Below are positions 9,001-19,480 of a DNA stretch of 64,000 nt, piece after piece (positions within the stretch are counted from its first letter, which is position 1; each line of letters begins with the position of its first letter). The stretch is from Strigamia acuminata (Eukaryota > Arthropoda > Chilopoda > Geophilomorpha > Linotaeniidae). Where the stretch lies: positions 5,270,001-5,334,000 of the forward strand of contig OX442322.1 of assembly GCA_949358305.1 (NCBI GenBank). The letters run 5' to 3'. Below the pieces are notes generated by a model, which had not been told where the DNA came from, made no database searches, and was given only the letters and a program-made list of their open reading frames with translations. Position numbers and translations under genes: made by a program.

Positions 9001-10420
9001 CGGACATCCGTTAAGTGGACACGCAGGGATAAGTAAAACGCTCGAACGAGCGAAACTCATCTATTATTGGCCTAAAATGAGCAAGGACACGTGTAATTAT
9101 GTTCGTAGTTGTGTTCATTGCCAACAATACAAACCTAGTCAACACCGAAAACACAGAGCGAGTTATACTCCTCACAATATGGCACAGCCATGGGAAGTTC
9201 TTTGTTTAGACTTCATGGGTCCCAAACCCGCTGGTCAATACCAACATAAATATATTTTAGTAGGAATTGATCAATGTACTAAATGGGTAGAATTAGCCCC
9301 ATTAAGCAAAGCTTCAAGTGAAGCAATTATAACAAAGTTAGGTGATATCGTACATAGATGGGGATACCCCAGGAAAATTATCAGTGATAATGGAAAACAG
9401 TTCGCATCCACCATCTATGAGGGTTTCTGTAAAAGGCATAACATTAAAATGACGCATATAAGTCCTTATCATGCTCAGGCCAACCCCACAGAACGGGCAA
9501 ACAGGGATATCAAAATAATGCTTGCAATTTATTCTGATGTGCACTCTCACTGGCCACGTTTTCTGAATGAATTTGCATTTGCATCCAGAACGGCAAAATC
9601 CGAAGCAACCGGATCGACGCCATTTTTATTAAATACGGGAAGAATAGTAACACTACCTTTCGACCCGCGAATTATTCAACACGCGAATAAATTCGATAAA
9701 AATAACCCTGAGGAATTCGTGTTTAATTTACTCGGGATTTTACGAAGAGCACACCAAGAGATGCACCGTAGGATCCAACTAAATTACGAGAAACACGACA
9801 GAATTCACCGTAATAAATTTCATATTTGCAAATATGAAGTAGGTGATTTAGTCTGGAAAAATACACATATTCTTTCCAATCAAGACAAAGGCATTACTAA
9901 AGGATTTGCTGAAAAACGAGACGGACCGTGGGAAATCACGGCCGTATTAACAGGAGGTGCATACGCCTTACGAAAATTATTAGATGACTCAATTGAACCA
10001 TCGATAAATACGGATGATCTCACCCCGTATATCCCTTCATACCCGATTGAGACATGGACTCTGGGTCAGAAAAAAGGAAAACTGAAAGATCATCCAAACC
10101 CTGATTGGATGTCGGCAAATTCCGAATTTAACGAATCTAATTCACAAGAATTAGATAATCAAGATATGGAAGAAACCTCTCGTGAAAATCTTGAAAAAGA
10201 TATGGAAGAACTTCCTCAAGAAACTCTTGAACAAGAAGAAAGAATAATTCCTACCTCAAATGAAAATGGAAACGAGATTATCGATCCGCGAAGTAATAAC
10301 TCAAATAAACGGAAGCGAACAGCTGACCTTCCGGAGATAATCTCGAGACCGAAAAGAACTTCGAAGCCAAATCCGAAATATACTACGGATTTTGTGCAGA
10401 TGATTCAAGAACGTCGTTAA
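6062..10420 (+). CDS. pol: Gypsy-1 Pol polyprotein (protease, RT, RNase H, integrase)
   Basis: The frame is open from the frameshift site. An internal ATG at 6254 would give 1388 residues, but the upstream extension shows that pol is read as a Gag-Pol fusion. Order: aspartic protease with DSGAT (D at 6608); reverse transcriptase with YLDD intact (7616-7627); RNase H beginning LTDASHSGLGAV; HHCC zinc domain (from about 8990); integrase core with D at 9209, D at 9386 (SDNGKQF) and E at 9491 (NPTERANR). The C-terminus is E/Q-rich and then basic (KRKR, RPKR), a possible nuclear localisation signal. No chromodomain is seen. All catalytic residues checked are present and there is no internal stop, so the enzyme could be active. 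Confidence 0.95.
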   Translation, partial: VEGVTENPLKNQSSTLSSEIENVLNETLNKLVIQDEEIKRPNRRTRKRNPKYVFKEPYPNTPFSMEETENPFTSFDDDLFPADKGDESWRESLNAIIESAVNPPVREETTSSSGGVCESLEAMMENLDISSKLSRHHRLRKYVKEHQLKRAEVVERIKRLGNSSDDPRMKITIGGLTYNALMDSGATQCFIGLQLLDSTCASPDFIQDCPRNMKVCAVGITHIPLGQITLCVQWADGVEFTPMNFIILDRNVCGLILGHNFMRRTTINLNPARAVFDCDNKPGWTAPYVDNEFNDSLARLRTIKDDGTVTHTPDNWEELLVKDCDCSDEEKTKLLEVISGIKHVFRDKVGCTNLAKHKITFKKDAKWKKQPFRMYNPAKIAIMTKLVEELEAENLIEKATGPYISHPVIVAKPNGTYRLCIDYRWLNAITEVNAIQMPSIDLLMHNTNQAKYFTSLDLTKGYYQVEMEDEDKQKTAFYTPKGNYQFVRMPFGLCNAPCTFQALMEQVMGDALYKHALVYLDDVIIFSRTWDQHLGHIKDVLERLDKANLSVNKEKSKFGRTTLKFLGHLITPNGLAPDPDKIASVRKFPTPKTSKDVQRFHGLANFFRKFIPNHGEIATPLTSIMHEKATFVWGQEQIDAFEKIKDILCDETQVLLMPNMLEPFVILTDASHSGLGAVLCQDVDFLDKNKDKWIKTPRPVAYASRVLRGAEQRYTTPELECLAVVWAVERFRPYIEYTSFTLESDAEALKWLMGTPEPSGRFGRWAIKLQCGAFKIKYRRGTQNQVADAFSRAPLSIEDIPKDDYIEPTEITQFWPEWDGNKEVTRREEPKPCQFLTNVSVKFDYSKKLNNSLEKGEKGHVEPETLFSALTEVLSIVPPTRAEIIEAQLKDYECRKIITHLKLDEVEQKKNKKTKRWMKDIKGYQLDFKENHDNEDENSNDSEMLIFFKPTFEEELNDSGNGFKAVIPPSLVRRVLFACHGHPLSGHAGISKTLERAKLIYYWPKMSKDTCNYVRSCVHCQQYKPSQHRKHRASYTPHNMAQPWEVLCLDFMGPKPAGQYQHKYILVGIDQCTKWVELAPLSKASSEAIITKLGDIVHRWGYPRKIISDNGKQFASTIYEGFCKRHNIKMTHISPYHAQANPTERANRDIKIMLAIYSDVHSHWPRFLNEFAFASRTAKSEATGSTPFLLNTGRIVTLPFDPRIIQHANKFDKNNPEEFVFNLLGILRRAHQEMHRRIQLNYEKHDRIHRNKFHICKYEVGDLVWKNTHILSNQDKGITKGFAEKRDGPWEITAVLTGGAYALRKLLDDSIEPSINTDDLTPYIPSYPIETWTLGQKKGKLKDHPNPDWMSANSEFNESNSQELDNQDMEETSRENLEKDMEELPQETLEQEERIIPTSNENGNEIIDPRSNNSNKRKRTADLPEIISRPKRTSKPNPKYTTDFVQMIQERR

Positions 10421-10659
10421 AAAAAGATTCTAAATATAAAAAGAATATTCTAAAAAGATATTGATTCAAATCAGTTATTGAATATTCAAATCGAAATTCG
10501 CGAAGTCACCTGGTAACTTATGACCCCGGGTGGAGAGTAAAAGATTCGTTCTATATTCAGTCTTCTAACACACACGTGAGAGAAGAAGAACTTCGTCGAA
10601 TTCAACAAAAATCACGAACAATTGCGTCGATATTGTTAGCCATTAAACAAAGAATACAG

Positions 10660-11006
10660 GTATGATGATTATACATATGAATTAATATATATATCATGAC
10701 ATCTCTTTATATTTAAAGAAATACAAACCAGCGGAATTCGTTTATTAGCGGCGGAGGATTTGAAAGCCACGTGCTCTAAACTCCAAGTTATCGTCGAAGC
10801 GACTATACTTAGAATTCTACAAGCTACGCTTCTAAAGGAAGCAGGACATTTTCGTAAGTTCGATAAAATTATCAATACACGAAAGTGTAAAGTTGTAACG
10901 AATTATAATTATAAAATTCGTAAATTGAGTTACGCGTCTTCTCAATAGAGGGCGCGCGCATACAAAAGTATTGCAACTAAAACTAAAACGTTTTCTATAT
11001 TTGTAG
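10660..11006 (+). other. Candidate 347-nt intron before ORF3
   Basis: The donor reads ATACAG|GTATGATG at 10660. The acceptor reads TTTTCTATATTTGTAG at 11006, four nt before the ORF3 ATG. The interval 10421-11010 has no conserved ORF. Splicing would give a subgenomic mRNA for ORF3, as insect errantiviruses do for env. The donor actually used could also lie further upstream. Confidence 0.5.
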
Positions 11007-11010
11007 AATT

Positions 11011-12621
11011 ATGGTCAAGAAGATACCAATTAAAAAGCGGCGAATTGTGATTCAGTCGAGCTCTTCGGAGGAAGACGATACACCCACGGTCAACCCGACC
11101 ATCGTAACAATCCCGGGAGCGCCAAATACTCCTATTGTGCTCGACCAAAAAGGATGGGACATATTAACATGGGCCCGAAACAACCCAGAGGCTCTCCCAA
11201 AGGAAATTCGTCCAAAAACGGCTGTACCCAAAACGGCGATGGAGGTTACCCAAGAAACCTTCATTATACCAAAAAAGGACAGTTTCTCCAAAAGCCATCC
11301 TTTACAGCCGGTCCATAAACCAAGTACGAGTCGAATGAACGATTCATCGACCTCTCATGAGAGAAGTCTGGACGAGATTGTCCAATTAGAGGCGAATCGA
11401 AATCCCGAAGGAAATCGCCATCAAGACAACAAACGTAAACAGCGAGAGTACGTTCATTACGACTCGCCGCCACCCACGACTTCGCGCGAAGTAGTGTATA
11501 CTCCTAGACATAATATGGCTAGAGGGAAACGTACGTTTGTGTCTACCAGAGCCCCCAAACTGCAGCCGATGACTGTTCAATAAAGAGCAGCTAATAAGCA
11601 AGAAAAGGCACTACGTCGAAAAGCCGCCTGCGATCGCGACCTGGAATTGGGAATTCCACACGACAATTTGGAGCTCGCGAAGGGCGAAATACCGTGCCCC
11701 TTTTGTTTCGGGGTCGGCTGGATGTCCGGCTCCGGGACAGGATGCCATTTGGCATCGTGCGGGAATTGTTTCGGATCGAAAAGACGATTAAAAATCCAAC
11801 CCTGGAACCCAAAGTTTGTTTCATTCGTGGTTAAAGGTTTGTTCGATCCAATACCCCGAAAATGGGCAACCTGCCACCTTTGTAAAGCTTTATTATCTAA
11901 CGATGGCAAAGCTGTATACGAGGATCCCGAATTTATGAATTCGCGAAGAACGCCCCTTGGCCTTCAAATGGGTTTGGAAAAAATGCCAAGTGTTGTCTGC
12001 GTAGATAACGCGACCCAAACGGAAGAAACCGCATTGGTTCCCATGCCAAATATCGCGGAACACGGGATTTCGAACGAATTCTTAATCGAACCCTACCAAG
12101 TTCCCCCGAACACCAAGATAGGACAGTTATTCGTTTGGGAGGTCGAATACTACTATCCCATCGTAGCTCGACTTGCGATAATAATTTCTCGCCAATTGAT
12201 TACGGGTCTTCCCGATCAAATAACGGTAGGATACGTGACCCGGATCATGCAAATGATCTTGAATCCACGTCGCGTTGAGGGCTTCAACATTTTGGAGCAC
12301 CTTTGGAATTTGCTCGTGGGAAAAATCGCAGCTGAGATGAAAAGTCAAATATGCGAAGGCTGGATTTTGGTTTTGCCCCCGGTGATTGACATCTACGAAG
12401 ATCTCAAGAAAATGATCGATGAAGAAGACGGATCGACTGATCAGCCTGAAGCAGGGGATAAAGCACCCGAGACTCCCATCGCCACGGAAGTTGTTGCGAC
12501 CGCTGCATTCTTCATAGATCGGCAACCGGAAGAACCTCTTCCCGCCAAGAAACGTGGCAAAAGCTCCTCTTCGAAGGATAGGCAAAAGCCCGCCACGGAG
12601 ACCGAAAAAGGTCAAGAATAA
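11011..12621 (+). CDS. Gypsy-1 ORF3, novel zinc-binding protein in the env position (one in-frame stop)
   Basis: One frame of about 536 codons interrupted by a single TAA at 11581-11583. The codons before and after the stop are in the same register, so a CAA-to-TAA change is the simplest explanation. The N-terminus is basic (KKRR) and then acidic (SSSSEEDD). The middle is hydrophilic and probably disordered. The second half has a Cys/His cluster (CPFC, C-H, CGNC, then CHLCK), suggesting one or two zinc sites. The C-terminus is charged. No signal peptide or membrane segment is visible, so this is not a classical envelope. I do not recognise the family. Nucleic-acid binding or host-factor interaction is possible. 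Confidence 0.7.
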
Positions 12622-12984
12622 GCGGTATTTCGAATTTAAACAATTAGCAGTTTGTTTGTGTGTTCTGTGATAAAAAGATATAATATGTAACCGGAAAATT
12701 CTTTAATTAAGATTTTTGTAAGAAGTGCTTTTCCGTTATACGAAAATGACTTCATGTTTATTGTTTTAATAATAACCAAATTATTTTTATAACCGTCTCT
12801 AAAAAGAGAAAATAAAAACATTTTTGAGCATCCTAAGGATAAGAACATGTTTATTAAAAACACTCGTGGGCCTTATAAGTATTGGAAATAAAATATTTAT
12901 TAATATGGATAAATTTGGCACAAATGATATTCCTAAAGAATAACATAAAATATAAGAGTATATGTTTAGTTATTAAGGGGGATG
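12622..12984 (+). other. Gypsy-1 3' untranslated region and polypurine tract
   Basis: AT-rich, no ORF. It ends in ATTAAGGGGGATG directly before the 3' LTR. This polypurine tract is the plus-strand primer and is the same in Gypsy-2 (26983-26995). Confidence 0.8.
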
Positions 12985-14636
12985 TGTGACAAATTAGCAA
13001 TAGATGGCGCCACTAGTACTAGCGGCAAATTCAACCTCGAGCTTACTATTTCCCATATAAATAGTTCACAAACATATTATTATGTTTGATACGACCAAAT
13101 GTGATTCACATCGATAATATAAAGGTATATTATCAATACTTAAGAAGATAAAATAGGCGTTACTGCTTTATCACCGATACATGACGAGGAACACGGTTTT
13201 GAATGTATTTCCGTTCTGTGTATCCATTTCCTGTCCCCGGTATCCAGTTCCGGTTTATGCTAAAAGATTAACATAATCCCAATTTGCATCTCCGTATCCA
13301 CTTCCTGCGATACGAGATTGGTGGAACCTAATCCCACCGAGTATAAAACTCCCTGACAACAGGAAGTTAAGTTAGTTCTTGATTTCTGGTTATTTGGTAT
13401 GTTCCGCATGTCAAATAACTGTTTCTTACTCAGGGCATGGGCCTACCGGTCCATGCATAGCATGGCTCTGCTGAGCCATGCAACCCCCGTCAACTGAAGG
13501 CGAAGTTCGGACTGTTAATGTTTCCGTCAAACGGTCTTGCCGAGGAGAAAGCCTCCCGCATAAGTATCCTCGTGGTCGGACAATAGAATCACGTGTGATA
13601 CCAAAGTATTTAGTAACCGTTAGTAGCACTGTTACTGAAAGAGATTGACTCCATCACTTGATGGTGCCAAAGCAGTCTGCATGCAAAACATGCAGTTACC
13701 GCCAGTAGCACTATGTGTTTGGGAAAGTTATATCTCTTCGGTGATGGTGCCAAAGCAGTCTACTTATGAGTAGTATCTCGGGTGATTAATTCTGTTGTGC
13801 AGAACTGCGGGCTATATCCCCCTGAATACCAGTGCCGTCTCTCACCGCACTGTTATTTAGGGCACGCGCGATACTGTTCTGCTCAGCAAGGCGAACTTTG
13901 ACGGCAATTGTGTGTTGCGATGTTTAACCTTTATTATATTTTGTAGTTGATAAATACACCTTAATTGTTTAAACTTGGCAACAAGTTAACAACCGAAGTA
14001 AGTCACGAGACTTATTTCACTGTATGACGAATCAAATTCGTACAATAAATTGAATACAATTTATTGAGTTAATTTATTAAACTCACAACATCGCGAATTA
14101 AATATAATTCGCAAGCGGAACCTTGGCGAATAAATGACTTCATTTATTCATTACCAATTTCCAACCCTAGTTGTGGCGGTGCACATGAGTCAACCGCACC
14201 TCTCGGATCGAACCAAGAAGCATTACACGGACCATTACACGATACGGACCTGGAACGCGAACGAAGCAGTTCCACGATTACGAAGCGCCGACGGAAGCCG
14301 CGAGGACACAGCCAGCCCGGCTATCGCAGACAACATCTATAACTCGGTCGAGCGGGCGTTTTGCCGTTCCCGAACCCCGGATCACCAATAACCGTAATCA
14401 TATTATTTCAGGGCTGTTTTACAGCCAATTTCATGTATAGTTTAACTTGTATTTAACTTGCCAAATGTCGGCATTAGTCATTTGTATAACTTTAGATTTG
14501 TTTATATTGTTTGATAACAATAAATGTCTTGTTTTGATAACTCTGTTGTATTTATTTATCTCGTTACTATTCACTAATTCACGCGACTTATACCCGGTAC
14601 TATCATGCGATAGGAGTTGTGGTCGTCACCGTCACA
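12985..14636 (+). repeat. Gypsy-1 3' LTR
   Basis: Same length and apparently the same sequence as 1493-3144, including TATA (13342), the structured module and AATAAA (14519). Flanked on the right by the target duplication AGTA. Confidence 0.95.
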
Positions 14637-14640
14637 AGTA

Positions 14641-15449
14641 TTTGCTTCATTTTGAATAAATGTTGAATCATTTTTGATTAAGTTTTGAAACATTCGATTA
14701 AGTTTTGGAATCAGTTTTGATTCATTTGATTAAGTATTTGTTTCATTACAATTAAGTTTTGATTCAGTTTTGATTTTATTTCGATTAAGTTTTGATTGAG
14801 ATTTGTTTTCATTTTGATTAAGTTTTGATTAAGTATTTGTTTCATTTCAATTAAAGTTTTGATTGAGTTTTGATTTCATTCAGATTAAGTTTTGATTAAG
14901 TATTTGTTTCATTACGATTAAGTTTTGATTAAGTATTTGTTTTATTTCGATTAAGTTTTGATTGAGTTTTGATTCATTTGATTAAGTTTTGATTTATTTT
15001 GTTTAAGTTTTGAATCATTTTTGATTCATTTTGATTAAGTTTTGAATTAGTTTTGATTCATTTTGTTTCATTTTGATTAAGTTTTGATTGAGTATTTGTA
15101 TCATTACGATTAAGTTTTGAATGAGTTTTGATTTCATTTCGATTCAGTTTTGATTGAGATTTGACTTCATTTGGATTAAGTTTTGATTAAGTTTTGATTT
15201 ATTTTGTTTTAGTTTTGATTTCATTTGTTTAAGTTTTGATTTCATTTGTTTAAGTTTTGATTTCATTTGTTTAAGTTTTAATTTCATTTGTTTAAGTTTT
15301 GATTTCATTTGTTTAAGTTTTGATTTTATTTGTTTAAGTTTTGATTTCATTTGGATTTAGTTTTGAATGTGATTTGATTTCATTTTGATTAAGTTTTGAT
15401 TCCATTTGGATTTAGTTTTGATTTCATTTGTTTAAGTTTTGATTTCTTT

Positions 15450-15486
<37 letters not shown>

Positions 15487-17000
15487 TTATTTTGATTAAG
15501 TATTTGTTTCATTTGAAATTTTGATTCCTTTTTTATTTATTTGATTTATTTTGATTAAGTTTTGATTTTATTTGTTTAAGTTTTTATTTCATTTTGATTT
15601 AGTTTTGATTTCATTTGGATTTAGTTTTGATTTCATTTGGATTTAGTTTTGATTTCATTTGGATTTAGTTTTGATTTCATTTAGATTTAGTTTTGATTTC
15701 ATTTGGATTTAGTTTTGATTTATTTTGTTTAAGTTTTGATTTGATTTCATTAAGTTTTGATTTGATTTCATTAAGTTTTGATATATTTTGATTAAGTTTT
15801 GATAAATTTTAAATCACTTTTGATTCATTTGAAATCACTTTGATTCAATTTGATTTCGTTTTGAATCAGTTTTGATTGATTTTGATTAAGTTTTGAAACA
15901 TTTTTGATTCATTTTGATTAAGTTTTGAATCAGTTTTGTTTCATTTTGATAAAGTTTTGAAACAATTTTGATTCAGTTTGATTAAGTTTTGATTTCTTTT
16001 GTTTAAGTTTTGATTTCATTTCATTAAGTTTTGATTTCATTTCATTAAGTTTTGATTTCATTTCATTAAGTTTTGATTTCATTTCATTAAGTTTTGATTT
16101 CATTTCATTAAGTTTTGATTTCATTTCATTAAGTTTTGATTTCATTTCATTAAGTTTTGATATATTTTGATTAAGTTTTGATAAATTTTAAATCACTTTT
16201 GATTCATTTGAAATCACTTTGATTCAATTTGATTTCGTTTTGAATCAGTTTTGATTGATTTTGATTAAGTTTTGAAACATTTTTGATTCATTTTGATTAA
16301 GTTTTGAATCAGTTTTGTTTCATTTTGATAAAGTTTTGAAACAATTTTGATTCAGTTTGATTAAGTTTTGATTTCTTTTGTTTAAGTTTTGATTTCATTT
16401 CATTAAGTTTTGATATATTTTGATTAAGTTTTGATAAATTTTAAATCACTTTTGATTCATTTGAAATCACTTTGATTCATTTTGATTTCGTTTTGAATCA
16501 GTTTTGATTGATTTTGATTCATTTGATTAAAGTTTTGATTTCTTTTGTTTAAGTTTTGATTTCATTTCATTAAGTTTTGATTTCATTTCATTAAGTTTTG
16601 ATATATTTTGATTAAGTTTTGATAAATTTTAAATCACTTTTGATTCATTTGAAATCACTTTGATTCATTTTGATTTCGTTTTGAATCAGTTTTGATTGAT
16701 TGATTTTGATTCATTTGATTAAGTTTTGATTTCTTTTGTTTAAGTTTTGAATCATTTTTGATTCATTTTGATTAAGTATTTGTTTCATTCAAAATTTTCA
16801 TTCTTTTTTTTTATTCATTTTGATTCATTAAGATTGAGTTTTGATCATATTTTGATTCATTTTGAATGAGTTTTGATCATATTTTGATTCAATTTATATC
16901 GCTTTTGATTCATTTTAAATCACCTTTGATTCATTTTAAATCACTTTGATTCATTTTAAATCACTTTTGATTTATTTTAAAGCACTTTTGATTCATTTAA
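14641..17000. repeat. TTTTGATTAAG-type satellite with 21-bp unit and higher-order repeats
   Basis: Degenerate units of 20-24 bp of the type AAGTTTTGATTTCATTT fill the whole stretch, with a pure 21-bp run at about 16010-16155. A longer composite block starting GATATATTTTGATTAAG recurs at 15780, 16159, 16412 and 16600. The 21-bp runs create open frames encoding MKSKLNE heptads on the minus strand, which I treat as by-products. A poly-T of about 30 nt is at 15455-15485. The array is the integration target of Gypsy-1. Confidence 0.9.
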
Positions 17001-17589
17001 AATTACTCACCATCTGTAGAATCAGGAAGAGGTTCAATGTGTTGTCGTGTCATAATATCATAACACCAACGGGTTGAGTTTGGGTGGGTATGATCCGCTC
17101 GATTAGATCCAATTGAATAGAGTTCCAATATTCACTTGAAAGTAGTTGTGTTCTCAGCAAAATGTGATGCGTAACAATAGATTGCTATGGACTCCTGTTA
17201 ACACAGTGAATGGTACACCAGCTCAAACTCCTCATGCAGTTCATTAGTCTTCATGCAACGTAAGTGCTGCACAGGTTACTCGTTTTCATTCACATAACCT
17301 CAAGCTGCTCGCGCACCTACTAGTGAGAAATCATAGAAACAATATATGCATACATGATATTACAGTTTATGCTGTATTTCAAAGGAAGAGATATGCATTA
17401 TTATGTTAAAAAAAAAAGGAGACTACAACCCCAATTCAATGGTAGAATGAAAATAAAGCAATTTTATCGCTAACTTATAATTAATATAAAGTAGAAATAT
17501 GTACAAAAAATCTAAACAAAAAGTATACAATTTCCATTATATCAATACAAATAACAAATTAAGTAGAAATCTAATCTTCATCATTTTCA
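17001..17589. other. Unassigned stretch downstream of the PC4-like gene
   Basis: No ORF, tRNA or repeat family is recognisable. It contains the 3' flank of the minus-strand gene ending at 17590. Confidence 0.4.
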
Positions 17590-18099
17590 TCAGAAAACAC
17601 GAGATGTGGTTGAAGTTTCAATTCCAGTTGCAGCAGGTGTTTCCTCCTCATCAAATGGGTTACAATCTTGCAGCTTTGCCAATGCCACATCAATGGTTGA
17701 AAATATATATGATTTATACATCAAGAGTTGACGCCATTGATCAATAGGAAGAATAATAAACATTCCTGGGATACAAGAACACCATATCTTCATGGATACA
17801 ACTGCAGTTTTTGACTTGCTTATGCTAACTAATACACCACCACAGTCAATAGATGATGATGTTTTCATTGGATTGTTTTTCATAGATGAAAGTTCGCTTG
17901 AAATCTGCTCCCAATGGTTCACGAAATCATAAAATAATGACGTATTCATAGCCATACCTTCACAACTAGGATAAAGTTTTCCATTCGAGCAAGATTGAAA
18001 ACGTCTCAGGTGGATAAAAACAGTTGACAAAAATGAGGTGATTTGGCAATAATTCTCCCCACCAAGTGAGAGGATTCTGCTGCTTGTAGTAGTACACAT
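17590..18099 (-). CDS. Small intronless protein with a PC4-like domain
   Basis: 169 residues from the ATG at 18099. Residues about 89-146 fit the C-terminal fold of transcriptional coactivator PC4/p15: a strand GVLVSISKSK, a strand TAVVSMKIW, a short turn, FIILPIDQWRQLL, then a helix ending IDVALAKL. Known PC4 proteins bind single-stranded DNA as dimers and modulate transcription. The N-terminal 85 residues and the acidic tail (NPFDEEE) are not recognised. It is a single exon with a TATA box about 85 nt upstream and about 150-bp direct repeats further upstream, the same architecture as the RING gene at 789. A diverged host paralogue or a virus-derived gene are both possible. Confidence 0.6.
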   Translation of the reverse strand: MCTTTSSRILSLGGENYCQITSFLSTVFIHLRRFQSCSNGKLYPSCEGMAMNTSLFYDFVNHWEQISSELSSMKNNPMKTSSSIDCGGVLVSISKSKTAVVSMKIWCSCIPGMFIILPIDQWRQLLMYKSYIFSTIDVALAKLQDCNPFDEEETPAATGIETSTTSRVF

Positions 18100-18177
18100 G
18101 GCTAGTTTGTGAAAGAAATGGTGAGTATCCCAAAATGCGATGGAAGAAGTGAAGAGAAGTGTGTAGGAAATTGCAGG

Positions 18178-18190
18178 TATATATACATTA
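18178..18190 (-). promoter_or_regulatory. TATA box of the PC4-like gene
   Basis: On the minus strand the sequence reads AATGTATATATACC, ending about 80 nt before the ATG at 18099. Confidence 0.5.
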
Positions 18191-18224
18191 CTAGTTTCTC
18201 ACTGGTTAGGATGTCAAGCCAATA

Positions 18225-18660
18225 ATATCCCTCCTTTGGTTTAAAGTAGCCTTTGGGTTCATTGAAAATTTAGGAAAAACAACAACATGATACATAAGTA
18301 AAGAAAAACAACAATAACAAATAATAGTCTAGGACACAATGATCAAATGATAAGTCTAATTGAATGATGATACCAGGGTCCTTTGAAAATTTGGGAAAAA
18401 CATCAACAGGGCACTTAAGTAAAGAAAAACACCAATAACAAATAACAGTCTAGGATACAAAGATCAAATGATAAGACTAATTGATTGATGATTCCAAGTG
18501 ATCAAAGATGACTAGCCAATAATATCCTGCCTTTAGTTAAAAGTAACCTAAGGGTCCTTTGAATTTTGGGAAAAACAACGAGGCACTTAAGTAAAGTAAA
18601 ACAACAATAACAAATAATAGACTAAGACACAATGATCTAATGATCTAATTGATTGAAGCA
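18225..18660. repeat. Three direct repeats of about 145-150 bp upstream of the PC4-like gene
   Basis: Copies share AATTTGGGAAAAACA, GTAAAGAAAAACA, AACAAATAATAGTCTA and GACACAATGATCAAATGAT in the same order. Ends are approximate: about 18225-18370, 18371-18520 and 18521-18660. They lie on the promoter side of the minus-strand gene. Confidence 0.7.
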
Positions 18661-18677
18661 ATTAGTCATCCTCACTT

Positions 18678-18800
18678 AGCTCTCCCCTTATCTCCCCCTC
18701 CCCTTATCTCCCCCTCCCCTTATCTCTTCCTTCCCTTATCTCCCCCTCCCCTTATCTCCCCCTCCCCACTTAACCCTCACCACCCCCCACCCCCCCTCAC
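18678..18800. repeat. C-rich minisatellite (CTCCCCTTATCTCCCC)
   Basis: About six imperfect copies of a 15-16-bp CCCCTTATCTCCCCCT unit, then a run of C and CACC. No gene. It separates the PC4-like locus from the Copia-D leader. Confidence 0.8.
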
Positions 18801-19285
18801 CACCAACCACTGTTTCAGGACCCCCACAAACCCACTACTGAGCAACGTTGGACAGAGCACCGATAGACGTCTGGACGTCACGGAATTTTTAGAGATTGTT
18901 TCGAGTTGTGCGACGCATTTGGTGCGACGGGCACAAACGCATCGCGGATTTGCACGTAGAGTGTATCTGCGCATCGCAGGGACCGGTTAAGTCTTATGCC
19001 AGGTGCACAAGTGAATTGCGACAGGTTCAACGACGTCGACGTGGGATTTTGCGACGCAGAAGTCCCGCAAAGAAGACAACGTGCCAACGTATTATTGTTT
19101 TATTTACTTGGGTTGTCGTGAAACTCTGTATAGTTTTAAGTTTTTGTTCTGGGCAATTTAGTTTGTTCTGTACCCTTCGGGCAGTCGCCCCCGTACAGTC
19201 CTTTTCCGGTCTGGGCTTGTCCGTGGTACAAGGTAGCTGTCCCGCGCCACCAGGTTGGCGGTCGGAAGCTATCAGGACGACCAGA

Positions 19286-19322
19286 TTCGGGTCTCAATCT
19301 CTCTTAAAGAGATTCACCCGAA
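19286..19322 (+). other. Long hairpin in the Copia-D leader
   Basis: TTCGGGT (19286-19292) pairs with ACCCGAA (19316-19322), and inside it AATCTCT (19296-19302) pairs with AGAGATT (19308-19314), leaving a 5-nt loop. It lies about 160 nt upstream of the gag ATG (19481). Confidence 0.6.
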
Positions 19323-19480
19323 AAGTAGCGCATTTTTCGCCTTATATTTTGTGGGAAAAGAGTTTTTTCAAAGTGACAAAGTGTCTACCGATTTGTGCTA
19401 CGGCATTTTTGTGGAAAGAGCCACGATTTGCAACGAAAAATGAATTATTGTGTGAAAAATTTGTGTTAAGTGCTGCAACA

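Larger units (their letters stand above)
1493..14636 (+). mobile_element. Gypsy-1: complete Ty3/Gypsy retrotransposon with a third ORF
   Basis: A 13.1-kb element bounded by 1652-bp LTRs of identical length, with target duplication AGTA at 1489-1492 and 14637-14640. The pre-insertion site reads through GATTAAGTATTTG, a unit of the neighbouring satellite, which confirms both ends. Order: 5' LTR, tRNA-Gln-type PBS (3147), leader, gag, -1 frameshift site, pol, intron, ORF3, polypurine tract (12975-12984), 3' LTR. I saw no difference between the LTRs in the stretches I compared, so the insertion is young. The only visible damage is one in-frame stop in ORF3. No transmembrane envelope-like protein is seen. 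Confidence 0.95.

Noticed and set aside
11052-11909. Minus-strand ORFs overlapping Gypsy-1 ORF3
   Set aside because: They are shadows of the plus-strand ORF with no motif, start context or partner.
11011-12621. ORF3 of Gypsy-1 as a retroviral-type envelope
   Set aside because: No signal peptide, transmembrane segment or fusion-peptide-like stretch is visible in either half.
15144-16145. Minus-strand ORFs encoding MKSKLNE or MKSKLKQ heptads
   Set aside because: They are a by-product of the 21-bp satellite, which is a multiple of three. No promoter or start context was found.
14641-17000. CRISPR-like array
   Set aside because: The spacing is irregular, there are no unique spacers, the units are degenerate, and the surroundings are eukaryotic.
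18896-19480. N-terminal part of the open frame upstream of the Copia-D gag ATG
   Set aside because: No protein similarity, a long hairpin within it, and a good ATG at 19481. It is treated as leader.
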